DNA from: Luteolibacter flavescens
Lineage (GTDB): Bacteria > Verrucomicrobiota > Verrucomicrobiia > Verrucomicrobiales > Akkermansiaceae
Length of the DNA: 64,000 nucleotides
Direction: 5' to 3'
Assembly: GCF_025950085.1 (NCBI RefSeq)
Contig: NZ_JAPDDS010000001.1
Location: forward strand, 1 to 64,000
A model generated the notes under the pieces. That model was not told the DNA's origin, did not search any database, and saw only the letters and a list, made by a program, of their open reading frames with translations. A program made the translations under genes and the position numbers. Each line of letters begins with the position of its first letter. The first letter of the stretch is position 1. Shown in pieces: positions 1 through 8,419 of this stretch.

Positions 1-72
1 GTGGCTGCGCCTGTTGCGAAGAAGGCGGCTGCGCCTGTTGCGAAGAAGGCGGCTGCGCCTGTTGCGAAGAAG
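1..72 (+). repeat. Three tandem 24-bp coding repeats
   Basis: Three head-to-tail 24-base units, differing only at one base near the start of each unit, encode an eight-residue period of the form (V/A)AAPVAKK. The repeat is in frame with the truncated gene that covers it. Near-identity at the DNA level suggests recent slippage or expansion, and the array probably continues to the left of the window. Confidence 0.85.
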
Positions 73-96
73 GTGGCAGAGAAGCGTGCCATTTAG
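1..96 (+). CDS. C-terminal end of an Ala/Pro/Lys-rich repeat protein (partial)
   Basis: Only the last 31 residues are inside the window; the start lies to the left. The tail consists of AAPVAKK repeats ending in VAEKRAI and a TAG stop. Low-complexity basic tails of this kind are known from histone H1-like and HU-type DNA-binding proteins, where they contact DNA without a fixed fold, and from some ribosome- or RNA-associated proteins. No folded domain is visible, so the assignment goes no further than a basic, probably nucleic-acid-binding tail. Confidence 0.6.
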   Translation: MAAPVAKKAAAPVAKKAAAPVAKKVAEKRAI

Positions 97-171
97 GTTC
101 ACACCACTGCCGTAACTATCCGGAAGGGGATATTTTGCTCGGTTGTTTACGGGGCCAGAAAGTTTAAACCG

Positions 172-348
172 ATGGGTTTGCTTGTTGACGGACTCGGCCC
201 CATGGGTTTTGAGAGTTACCGTCAGAGGTTTCTTGCGGAGGAGAGGATTCGCACCGGGCGCCGGATGGCGGCGGAAATCGATACTCCCCGGGACAAGACT
301 GTTTGCATGCTTGTGACAGAGGCTGAGAAGCAGGAGATCGATGAATGA
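172..348 (+). CDS. Small hypothetical protein, 58 aa, ribbon-helix-helix-like end
   Basis: The ORF starts with ATG at 172; a second in-frame ATG lies at 202. Its C-terminal part (KTVCMLVTEAEKQEIDE) resembles the beta-strand plus first helix of ribbon-helix-helix DNA-binding proteins, but the second helix is missing or very short. The stop overlaps the start of the next small ORF (ATGAATGA at 341-348), which suggests translational coupling and argues that both are real. No function is assigned. It could be a remnant of a plasmid- or mobilisation-type regulator. Confidence 0.4.
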   Translation: MGLLVDGLGPMGFESYRQRFLAEERIRTGRRMAAEIDTPRDKTVCMLVTEAEKQEIDE

Positions 349-499
349 TCTAGCCGCGCGATTCAGCCGAACTCGATCTGCCGTGTTGGCCAAGATCGTC
401 ACCGCCTTTGTCGCTGATGCCTCCGAAGGCGGGGAGCCAGCGCGCTTGCTGGAGCTTTTTGGCGAGTGCCGGGGAGCGATGGGCTGCGGAAAGCCCTGA
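341..499 (+). CDS. Small hypothetical protein, 52 aa
   Basis: The start codon overlaps the end of the preceding small ORF in another frame, a layout typical of coupled genes. The product is mostly helical in appearance (FSRTRSAVLAKIVTAFVADA, then RLLELFGECRGAM) and ends abruptly after GCGKP, so it may be a truncated version of a longer protein. I do not recognise the family. The palindromic repeat region follows directly. Confidence 0.35.
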   Translation: MNDLAARFSRTRSAVLAKIVTAFVADASEGGEPARLLELFGECRGAMGCGKP

Positions 500-834
500 A
501 ACGGAGGATCGAAGGCTGTTTCAGCCGGGTTCGCCGGAACGAGGGTGGACGAAATGAAGTAAGCGGTGGAGTAAATCTGGAACGAAAGAAGCTCTCAGGA
601 TTCCCTGATTACAGCGTTTTACAGGGACTTCGAGGTGAAAAGGCGCCATTCTCAGCGATTTGGGCAATGGGGGACTCCGTAAGTCACTGATTTTCCGAAG
701 CGAAAGCGAGGGGATTCCTGAGTTCCCTGTTGCCCGTAATTACAGGGAACTTGATTGCTTCGGTAACCACAGATGGCGGAGGTGGCTTGGACGAAGCACA
801 GGGAGGTGTTATTTGAATGTAATCCCTCAGAATC
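500..834. other. Gene-free stretch with degenerate palindromes
   Basis: No convincing gene is present. The stretch holds two related CCCTG/CAGGG palindromes (601-630 and 722-752). Near its right end a good Shine-Dalgarno-like GGGAGG (801-806) is followed at 817 by ATG and immediately by TAA, so a ribosome recruited there would meet a start-stop pair 18 bases upstream of the true ATG of the next gene. Short ORFs across the palindromes have no recognisable protein character. Confidence 0.5.
601..752. repeat. Two copies of a TTCCCTG...CAGGGA inverted-repeat unit
   Basis: Copy one (601-630) has arms TCCCTG (602-607) and CAGGGA (622-627). Copy two has perfect 9-bp arms GTTCCCTGT (722-730) and ACAGGGAAC (742-750) around an 11-base loop. 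Both copies share the frame TTCCCTG, about 14 bases, TTACAGGGA, one or two bases, CTT, so they are homologous units about 122 bp apart. They look like a REP-type or element-end repeat, not an operator of a specific gene. Confidence 0.6.
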
Positions 835-2106
835 ATGGAATCAGAGCCTGAAGCCAAGCAGCCAACACGACGTGAGCTATACGAACGAGTCTGGACAACT
901 CCAGCAACAAAGCTGGCCGCCGAGCTTGGAATCTCCGATGTCGCGTTTGCCAAGCGTTGCAAGAAGCTGAACATCCTTCGTCCCTCCCGCGGCTACTGGG
1001 CGAAGCTCGCGGCCGGGCAAAGTCCGCGTAAAGATCCGCTCCCTCCCGGAGACGAAGAGAAGCTGCTTGGTCAAGACCAGGTGTCGAGCCGCATCGACTT
1101 TCCCGACAGCAGCAGGAGTCTTCACTCTGCTGCTCGAGAGCTCCTGGCTGCACTTCGGTCGGCGAAGCCAGACAACGATGGCCTCGTTAAGGCGAAAGGA
1201 CCTTCATTCCCCGAAGTGGAAGTCTCTAAAGCGTTGGCCGAGCACGCCGCACGCTGCGTCAGCACGATCATTGTTTCAGCGGAACGGCGCGCTGTGTCGT
1301 TCAAAGGTGTCCGCCGCTCTTACGGGACGGCCCACTTTGAAAGAGAGCGAGAGGAATTGTACCTAACCGTGAGCGAGAAGGTTGTCACCTCGAAGAGACA
1401 GCCCACCGAGCTAGACAAGCGCCGACCGCCTTGGGAATGGGAAACGAATGTTCGTGAGGTTTCAAAACGTCTGACATTTTCCATTAGCACTGACGAATAT
1501 CGTCGAGGCCGTTCCGACAAGAGGTGGACCGAAAGCGAGGATAAATCCACCGAAGAAACCCTACGGGCGGTAGTAGATGGCATTTGCGATTATTACATTG
1601 AGCGGGATCGTGCGCGCATCCGGGAAGAAGAACGGCGGCGTGAACAAGCCGAGGCATACAAGCGAGAACAGGAAGAGGAGCGCAAAAAGAAGCATCTTGA
1701 TTCGATCCAAGCGACCGCGAGGCAGAGGGCGGCCGACCTGGTCATAGCGGCCGAGTGGTGGCGAATCTACCGGAATGCGTGCGAGTTTGTCGCTGCATGT
1801 GAAGGAAGGTGGCGTGATTCTCAAGAACTGGTGCTGACTGCCGACCAAGAGGATTGGCTCCGCTGGGCACGAGAGCACGTTGAGTCACTTTCACCGTTCG
1901 AACTGGGTTTCCCAGACCCGACCGTGGATGGAGAGTTCGACACGGAGGCCGTCCCGTTCGGTGGCCCGTATCCACAAACGAGGAAGCTACCGAGGCCGCC
2001 GACGATGCCGGAGCTTAACCCTCCTCCCACCCAGCAATACTCAAGCTGGGGGCATGCGCCTGATCCCAAGCCCTACCCATTCTGGCTGAAGTATCAGCGG
2101 AGGTAG
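835..2106 (+). CDS. Conserved hypothetical protein, N-terminal HTH-like domain and coiled coil
   Basis: The product has 423 residues. Residues about 13-60 (RRELYERVWTTPATKLAAEL, then GISDVAFAKRC and GYWAKLAAG) form a helix-turn-helix-like module that I recognise from a widespread family of uncharacterised proteins in mobile and defence regions. Residues about 255-300 are a strongly charged Arg/Glu coiled coil, and the C terminus is Pro-rich. There is no signal peptide and no catalytic motif. The ATG at 835 is used because the in-frame ATG at 817 is directly followed by TAA. The gene faces the convergent minus-strand defence block. A DNA-binding accessory or regulatory role is possible but unproven. 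Confidence 0.75.
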   Translation: MESEPEAKQPTRRELYERVWTTPATKLAAELGISDVAFAKRCKKLNILRPSRGYWAKLAAGQSPRKDPLPPGDEEKLLGQDQVSSRIDFPDSSRSLHSAARELLAALRSAKPDNDGLVKAKGPSFPEVEVSKALAEHAARCVSTIIVSAERRAVSFKGVRRSYGTAHFEREREELYLTVSEKVVTSKRQPTELDKRRPPWEWETNVREVSKRLTFSISTDEYRRGRSDKRWTESEDKSTEETLRAVVDGICDYYIERDRARIREEERRREQAEAYKREQEEERKKKHLDSIQATARQRAADLVIAAEWWRIYRNACEFVAACEGRWRDSQELVLTADQEDWLRWAREHVESLSPFELGFPDPTVDGEFDTEAVPFGGPYPQTRKLPRPPTMPELNPPPTQQYSSWGHAPDPKPYPFWLKYQRR

Positions 2107-2121
2107 TCCAGACAGACGGCC

Positions 2122-3282
2122 TTAGAGCGCAGCGATGTCGTCCAGAAGGAATTTGTCCCTTTCCAAGATCTTCGAACGAATCGCGGGTGTTCTGACAAGC
2201 TCCTTCAGGGCCGCTGGTGAGCCAGCTCCCGGAGTGTGAACGATGGGCCGAAGGGCTTTTGAAATTGATTGGGATTCCAGCCTCAGGAGATTTCGCCGGA
2301 TATTGGGGATCTGATCCAATGCGGGGCACCATTTCGCCCCTCGATCCAGCAGCAAGTTCATGCATGAGATTGCGGCTTCTTCCCGTTCCTTCAGCCTGTA
2401 TGAGTAGAAAGAGGGACAAGGAAAACTCTCCAGCAATCTTTCGAGCCCCAAGCAAGTAGGGGGATACCCTTGATTGATCAAAGGGCCAGGAAGAAATCGA
2501 AGGATCTCCTTCAAGATTTCAACGGATTCGCAGAACGCCGCTCGACTCAGAAGCACGTTGGCCTGCTCAGAGTTCGGCCGCAACTGCAACGCCTTGAATA
2601 CCTCCAAGTCTCCGCTCATCGCGCCTCGCTCCGCCGGCATCCATCCATAGTCTTCGTCGTCCTCGTCATCCCACGTATCGTCGAGGTTGTACGGGACCCT
2701 CAAGAATGGGTCTGCTCCAGCCCAAACAAGGAGCGCTACCCATCGAGGTTTCTTTTCGTTGATCGCTTCGATTAGAGCCAATGAAGCTTGCCTTCTGAGC
2801 GCTGGAAACTCTTCCCCAAGCGATCGGATAAGGCCTAGAAGGGGACGAGCCCTGATCCGATTAAGCGCATGTGCAAAGGCATTTTCCTTCGCTGGATCCA
2901 TTCCGCTTCGAAGCGCTCGTTCAATGAGCTCCGGCCTTACGGTCTCGCAAATCTCTTCGAAATCCATCTCGGTCAAGGAAGCACCGTGATTCTCTATCAA
3001 CTCCGCGAGATCCCAGCGCTTCATTTCCATCGAATCCGCTAGTGCCCGATCGAGGGTCGCCTGACTCCATCCTCCGAGCCTCAAAAGTTCCTCAACCATG
3101 CTGTGAAATCCCGTTTCCACGGCCTTCAGAAGAGGACTGAAATTGGCCGGCACCGATGGATCAAGGACGTCGGGCAGCTGTAGGGCGGGCCTCTTTCGAA
3201 GAATTTCATTGAGCTTGCCCGTTTTCACCAAGTTGAGGAGCTCCTGAAGCTCACTTGATGGCAGGTATCGATCCCGAGGCAT
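2122..3282 (-). CDS. Ankyrin-repeat-like protein
   Basis: The product has about 386 residues from ATG at 3282; a GTG two codons upstream is an alternative. Several degenerate ankyrin-type units can be seen, for example the stretch beginning FSPLLKAVETGFHSMVEELL and the later VALLVWAGADPFLRVP. An acidic DDTWDDEDDEDYG segment lies about mid-protein. There is no enzyme motif, signal peptide or membrane helix. It starts only 47 bases after the helicase stop, so it is probably the last gene of the helicase/PLD/DUF6361 transcript. Ankyrin proteins usually act as binding scaffolds. A sensor or immunity role for the upstream enzymes is an inference. Confidence 0.6.
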   Translation of the reverse strand: MPRDRYLPSSELQELLNLVKTGKLNEILRKRPALQLPDVLDPSVPANFSPLLKAVETGFHSMVEELLRLGGWSQATLDRALADSMEMKRWDLAELIENHGASLTEMDFEEICETVRPELIERALRSGMDPAKENAFAHALNRIRARPLLGLIRSLGEEFPALRRQASLALIEAINEKKPRWVALLVWAGADPFLRVPYNLDDTWDDEDDEDYGWMPAERGAMSGDLEVFKALQLRPNSEQANVLLSRAAFCESVEILKEILRFLPGPLINQGYPPTCLGLERLLESFPCPSFYSYRLKEREEAAISCMNLLLDRGAKWCPALDQIPNIRRNLLRLESQSISKALRPIVHTPGAGSPAALKELVRTPAIRSKILERDKFLLDDIAAL

Positions 3283-3329
3283 TTGCACGCACTAGCATGC
3301 TTTTGACGCTTCGGAAAGGCCCTGACAAA

Positions 3330-6300
3330 TCACGGATTTCGGCTTGGCGGGCTCAAATCGATCCTAAGCTCCGTGATAATTGCTGCACGCTCCGCCTCTG
3401 GAACCTCGGTCAAGAGGTAGGCGATGAGATCTTCCTGTCGGCTCTGACCCAACACCAGTCGATAAAGGGCGAGCGACTTTCGAAGCAAAGACAGGCGATC
3501 AACTTCTCGACTGAACGGAAGAGCAGGAACGTGCCGTTCAATCATGGCTTCACCTGGGTAGTGCCAATAGGGCACCAAATCATTGTCTCCGGCTCCCCGG
3601 CTGGACCGTGCTAAAGCGAAGAGATCATTCCACGCGTCCCCTTCATCCCTTGCCAGAGCTTCGAGGCCATGAGCCGAAGCAAGATTCTTTCGAATGGCAT
3701 GGCCCTTGTAGCGATGGACGCGGCCTTCGCGTTGCTCCAAGTCCACCGGATTCGCCGGAAGATTCCAATGGGTGATCGCGTGACAATAGTGATGAAAATC
3801 CAAGCCTTCTTGACCGACAGAGGTTGATACCAGGACGAAAGGCCAGAACGGCGAATTGAAGGCACCCCGGACTCGCTCTTTCCGTGTGCCGGAAGAGCCC
3901 ACAATTGGCGGGCCAAGTTCCTCGTTCCTTCTCTCATCACCGAAGCGCATGGCAAACCGTATCCGCATCGACTCATCCGACACTTTGACCTCGCGAGCAT
4001 ACTTTGGAGCATCGATCCGATCCACGCGAAGCGAAGCAACGCGGAGAGTCACCGACGCAATCAACTCGGCGGCAATTCCCTCCGCAACCTCGGCGCTGGA
4101 TGAAGACGAGCCTCCGAGCGATTCGCGAAGAACATGGGAGTATTCATCCAGGACCGCCTGAAGCTGACCTGCGTGGGAATACTCGAGAACCCGTCGCCAA
4201 TATGCGTATGCCTTGAATTCAGCCCGGACCATTTCGGTGACCTCGACGTGGTTGAAGAGTGTCAGAAAAGCCCTGCCAGCCTGTGCCGCGGAGATGCGGG
4301 TTCTCAAGCAGGCTCCGGGAGCGAGTTCGGTGACGCGGGCCAATGCCCGGAGCGCTGCAGTGGCAGGGCCGGCTGAGGCGATCAGTGCCAGAACCTTGAA
4401 GAGGTCAGGTGGAGGCGGGCCGAGCACCAGCCCGTCGTAGCGAATGCGCTCAACAGTTTCCTTCGCGTCCTGTACGTGCCGGGACCAACCGGCATCTTCC
4501 TCTGCCGATTCGGCGCCAGCCCAGCGTGAGGAGAGTTCCTCCAATTTCCACCACTCCCGGGATTGCTTCGGGAAGAACCGGAAATCCAAGAGCATCGGGA
4601 CAATCCAATACCAACGCTCGTCGGGATTGCCTGTAGTATCCGAGTCGATGGCTAGGCTCTCCACCAAGGTTTTCAGCCTGCTCTCGAAAACTTCGAGCAC
4701 CTCCAAAGCAGAGAAGTGTCCTGTACGCGCCAAATCCCGCGGGTCGAGCTCGCGGGCAAAAGTGATGCACGGATACACAAGCCCCATAAGAGGTAGGCCG
4801 GTCAATCGTCCGGCCGAGATTCCAAAGCGCAGCAAACCGCGCTTCTTTTGCAGGATCTCTGCGGTCAAGCTCCCCTTTGGCGAAGAGGAACGCATCATCC
4901 GTCTTTCCGCTTCATAGGACACCAGGGCCGAGACAGCTTTCGGCACCACATGCCAGGCGGAAAACACCAATCGTTTGGTCGCCCCCTGTAGGGCTGGGTC
5001 GGCATATGGTCCGGCGGGCTCGTAGTAGCTCAAGGAGGGTGGGAGCCAAAGCAGCCGCCACATGCCCCGGTCCACGGTTTCCGCCAAAAGGCCACGCAGG
5101 CGTGGATTTGATGGATCAACAGGCTTGTAGGACTGCATCTGATCGACCGGCAAAAAAGACTCCGGAAAACTCTGGATCAACCCGATAAGGTCGCGGTCTC
5201 CGGTTGTATCCTTGAACGCGGATTTCAACGCGTAGGTATCCATAAAATTGAAGAGGTAGGGAGCCGACTTCCAGTAATCGACGACGTCCCCTTCCTCCAA
5301 ATGTTCAGCGACCTTTTGGGCTCCCAGGAAGGCCCGCACGTCGTGAGACTTCAGTTGTAGTCCGGCCGACTCCCGCTCGTGGAACATCCCGGCACGGGTT
5401 GTACTGTTTGCAAGCTTCTCGGTCCGTGCCATGACCTTCCGCAGGCGTTCCTGGAGCTGATCCTTCGCTTTCTTGAGAGAGGCCAGTCCCTCAGGACAAC
5501 GCACAGAGGGCAGGGCGGAGCGGTAGTCCTCCAACACTGCGGAACAGTCCGGGCCAGAAGACCTCTCCAGAAAGCTGAGCAGCGTGGAAAACTCCGAGAA
5601 CTGATCGTCCTCTTGCTCGTGATGCAGGCTTAGGCTCTTGTAAGGTGTCGCGGAAAGGAGCAGCAGGCGGGCACCGTGGCCAGCTTCTGATTCGAACAAG
5701 GATTGCGCGAGCTCGCCTGCTTCGGAGCGATCGTTGAGGAGATGGTTGAATCTCTGGAACTCGTCAAAAATGATCAGGTCCGGTTCCAGCGCATTCAAAC
5801 ACACTCGCGCAAGTAGCCGGCGGAGGTTTCCGATCCAGCGGGTCCGGCGCACCGTGGCTTCCCGCCCGGGCGTTATGTCGTTCCGGTGAAAGGTCCGCAG
5901 CAGATCTTCAAAGCGTGTGCGCAAGTTCGGCACACCTCTGGCGGTCTCGTCAGCCACTTGCTGCGCAAGCTGCCGGATGAAGGCCTCGGCAAGAGGGCGG
6001 TTCACGCTCGTTCGGTCGAAAGACTTCAGCGCTTTCTCGAATGAAGTCACACTGGCGTAATCGCACAGCACGTTGAGCGGCCTTCGGGATCCCTTTAGGT
6101 TCCAAGCCTCATCCAGAAGCGAGTAGAGCAGCACACGTTCCGGAACCGTTCCGCCATAGTTGTTCTGATCGAAGGAAGTTCCCGGGGTAAGCGCGATGAA
6201 GTTCACGCGATTCTTCCGGAGATCTTGAAGTTGCAGAGGGAGAAGAGTGAGGCGGGTTGATTGGGTTGTTGCGTTGCATCCGGGGATGCCGAGTCGCTGA

Positions 6301-6557
6301 ACATTCTGCCTTGCGATGTCGGCGTTGGAGCAGACATAAATCACATCGATCCGTTCGACCGTCTCCCAGAGATGATCGATGGCCCGGGCAATCACGCCCC
6401 GCGCAACGAGCGTTTTTCCGAGCCCGACCTCATCGGCCACGAGGAATCGACGGGTCGGGTCTTCTCCATAGAACCGATCGAAAACGTACTCCACCGTCGA
6501 GCGTTGAAAGTCCTTCAACCCGGCGATGACGGATGCAGTGTCGGGACGCGGGCTCAT
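3330..6557 (-). CDS. SNF2-like superfamily 2 helicase of a PLD/DUF6361 system
   Basis: The product has 1075 residues from the ATG at 6557, which overlaps the PLD stop as ATGA; an upstream ATG at 6647 would add 30 residues with no family support. Visible motifs are Walker A ADEVGLGKT (41-49), DEFQ box (about 264), SAT motif LLLSATPYK (about 300), and C-terminal motifs STSVGQEGLDFH (about 914) and QREGRVHRYKG (about 945). The order fits a Snf2-type ATP-dependent DNA translocase with a long helical insert between the two RecA lobes. There is no nuclease domain in this chain; cleavage would come from the neighbouring PLD protein. The neighbours suggest a phage-defence or restriction role, but I cannot match the trio to a named system. 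Confidence 0.85.
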   Translation of the reverse strand: MSPRPDTASVIAGLKDFQRSTVEYVFDRFYGEDPTRRFLVADEVGLGKTLVARGVIARAIDHLWETVERIDVIYVCSNADIARQNVQRLGIPGCNATTQSTRLTLLPLQLQDLRKNRVNFIALTPGTSFDQNNYGGTVPERVLLYSLLDEAWNLKGSRRPLNVLCDYASVTSFEKALKSFDRTSVNRPLAEAFIRQLAQQVADETARGVPNLRTRFEDLLRTFHRNDITPGREATVRRTRWIGNLRRLLARVCLNALEPDLIIFDEFQRFNHLLNDRSEAGELAQSLFESEAGHGARLLLLSATPYKSLSLHHEQEDDQFSEFSTLLSFLERSSGPDCSAVLEDYRSALPSVRCPEGLASLKKAKDQLQERLRKVMARTEKLANSTTRAGMFHERESAGLQLKSHDVRAFLGAQKVAEHLEEGDVVDYWKSAPYLFNFMDTYALKSAFKDTTGDRDLIGLIQSFPESFLPVDQMQSYKPVDPSNPRLRGLLAETVDRGMWRLLWLPPSLSYYEPAGPYADPALQGATKRLVFSAWHVVPKAVSALVSYEAERRMMRSSSPKGSLTAEILQKKRGLLRFGISAGRLTGLPLMGLVYPCITFARELDPRDLARTGHFSALEVLEVFESRLKTLVESLAIDSDTTGNPDERWYWIVPMLLDFRFFPKQSREWWKLEELSSRWAGAESAEEDAGWSRHVQDAKETVERIRYDGLVLGPPPPDLFKVLALIASAGPATAALRALARVTELAPGACLRTRISAAQAGRAFLTLFNHVEVTEMVRAEFKAYAYWRRVLEYSHAGQLQAVLDEYSHVLRESLGGSSSSSAEVAEGIAAELIASVTLRVASLRVDRIDAPKYAREVKVSDESMRIRFAMRFGDERRNEELGPPIVGSSGTRKERVRGAFNSPFWPFVLVSTSVGQEGLDFHHYCHAITHWNLPANPVDLEQREGRVHRYKGHAIRKNLASAHGLEALARDEGDAWNDLFALARSSRGAGDNDLVPYWHYPGEAMIERHVPALPFSREVDRLSLLRKSLALYRLVLGQSRQEDLIAYLLTEVPEAERAAIITELRIDLSPPSRNP

Positions 6558-8419
6558 TTCTTGGCGATGGATTGCTTTGCGACTTCCCAAATAGGCTCCC
6601 AGATTGACTGGAATTCCGGACCTACGAGATCCGAGGACTTCCCGCATCGCTGCAATGTCTCCAGGAGCGAGGCTACTCTTTCCATTTGGGCCGGGCCGCG
6701 GTGTAGAGCACGCAACATGGTTTCCAGCAGACAGGGTGGAGTGATAGCGAGGTCAGCAGCATCTCCTGCACCTTGGAGCAAAGTCGCCAATTCTCCGGAG
6801 GCGGCGGCATCTCCATCTCCATCTCCAGCCGCCAGCAGGAACAGGATGTAACGCAGGAGCTGCTCCTTTCCCTGAAGTAGAGCGGCCACCACGCGGTCCT
6901 GTCGGTCTGCCGGAGCACCCTCGAGCGGGAGATTCAATACGAAGGACGATTCGCGCTTCTTCCCGGCGATCTCACATTGCAAGCAGATGGCCAGCAGTGG
7001 CGTTAGAGCTTCATGCGAAACTTCTCGAAACGCCATGTCAGGTTCGAATGGCTGTGCCCGCTCTTCAGGCAGTGTGATCGGCCAAGCTTTCACCCGCACT
7101 CGTACGTCGGCGATTGTCGGAAATTCGTTCCACTGGAGACGCATATTGAACAGCGCCGGTTGCCCGCCCGCTGAAACGATGATCCGCGGCCGTCCCTCGA
7201 TTACCTCGCGCTTGAGCAAGCGGAATAGGTCGTCAAATTCTTGCCTCAATGGATCGGTCGGCATGGGAACCTCATCCATGCCGTAAATCTGGAGGAGATC
7301 GGAGAAGCCAGTCACACCCTTCTCTCCAGCCAGAAAGCGGTCAACGCCGACCTTGCTCTTCTTTCCCACCATTTCGACCATGAACTCGACGTTGCGCTCG
7401 AGTGCGTGATTAGTGGCATTGAAGGAGCCGCTGAAGACGCTGGCAGACCAGCCGCGATCGATCACAAAAAGCTTCGCATGCAAACCTTCCAAGACTTCAT
7501 CGGGTTCCGGATTCCGGGGCTCTTCAATCGCTTCCTCGCTGAGCTGGGGTCGGAGGAAGTGGACACTTTTGCAGCCCTTCAGGGTATCCACGGGGATATC
7601 CTGAAGGCTTTCGGCCCGGGATACCAAGTGAGTCGCCCGGCCGCGCATTAGGAAGTCGCGAATCACTGAATCGGAAAGGAATGGCGATACGATCAGGCTT
7701 TGGTCGCGTTTTTCACCGAAGGGTGCGCTTCTCTTTCCAGACAGCCCCGAGGTCCAGAAGCGGCATTCGCTCGCATCGAATCCCTCCGGCCATTCGAAGC
7801 GAACCCGCAATAGTTCATCAGCCATGCGGTGCGCTGCTCTCCTGCGACCTGCAGCAAGCGGATGCACGCAGAGGTTGGGGAGCGCTTCGACGAACTCCGC
7901 CAGCGGCCGGTTGGCGGAGATGGCTCTGGTTCGATCGGTGAGTTCTCCGTCCAGCGCCACCACCGTATCCCAAGAGCGATCAAAGGTGAGATTTCGGCTT
8001 AAGCAGAGTACGCGGTACTTTACGGAATCATCCTCGTCCACGTAGCGGACCACCCAGACCTTTGGATGGAAGACTCCCCCCGGTTCCTCCGGCTGAACCT
8101 CGTGAATGCAGGGTTCAAGGAAGGTGACAAGAGGTGAGTATTTCGTGGGAAGTCTGATATTGCCCGCCTGACAAAAGACCGAGAAGCGGTCACCATTCAA
8201 TCGAAGCGCCTCCAGCAAGGCCAGGGGATCCGACAATTCCTCGTCTTGCCTCTCCCAATCGAAGAACACGAAGGAGAGTGGCAGCATCAGCGCGCTCATC
8301 AGATCGAGCGAGAAGGTCGTTCCTATGGCCCGGTCAAACCGACAACCAGCGGGTGGGCGCAAAAGCTCCATGAGGTGGGAGCGTGAGTCTGGCCTAAGCA
8401 TGGCTCGCCTCCAGTCCAT
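6554..8419 (-). CDS. Phospholipase D-fold protein, probable nuclease
   Basis: The product has 621 residues from ATG at 8419; an ATG at 8401 is equally possible. Two HKD-like motifs are visible. The first, near residue 118, is FHPKVWVVR followed by SRNLTFDRSWD. The second and more canonical, near residue 316, is LHAKLFVID followed by SGSFNATNHALERNVE. The double-HKD layout is that of PLD-superfamily hydrolases, which in restriction systems cut DNA without a metal. The 5' end overlaps the DUF6361 gene by 26 bases and the 3' end overlaps the helicase start by 4, so the three are translationally coupled. No signal peptide or membrane helix is visible. A cytoplasmic nuclease working with the helicase is the simplest reading. 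Confidence 0.8.
   Translation of the reverse strand: MDWRRAMLRPDSRSHLMELLRPPAGCRFDRAIGTTFSLDLMSALMLPLSFVFFDWERQDEELSDPLALLEALRLNGDRFSVFCQAGNIRLPTKYSPLVTFLEPCIHEVQPEEPGGVFHPKVWVVRYVDEDDSVKYRVLCLSRNLTFDRSWDTVVALDGELTDRTRAISANRPLAEFVEALPNLCVHPLAAGRRRAAHRMADELLRVRFEWPEGFDASECRFWTSGLSGKRSAPFGEKRDQSLIVSPFLSDSVIRDFLMRGRATHLVSRAESLQDIPVDTLKGCKSVHFLRPQLSEEAIEEPRNPEPDEVLEGLHAKLFVIDRGWSASVFSGSFNATNHALERNVEFMVEMVGKKSKVGVDRFLAGEKGVTGFSDLLQIYGMDEVPMPTDPLRQEFDDLFRLLKREVIEGRPRIIVSAGGQPALFNMRLQWNEFPTIADVRVRVKAWPITLPEERAQPFEPDMAFREVSHEALTPLLAICLQCEIAGKKRESSFVLNLPLEGAPADRQDRVVAALLQGKEQLLRYILFLLAAGDGDGDAAASGELATLLQGAGDAADLAITPPCLLETMLRALHRGPAQMERVASLLETLQRCGKSSDLVGPEFQSIWEPIWEVAKQSIAKK

Noticed and set aside
1-96. 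Tandem repeat as a CRISPR array
   Set aside because: The units are contiguous without spacers, in frame, and code for a basic repeat tail.
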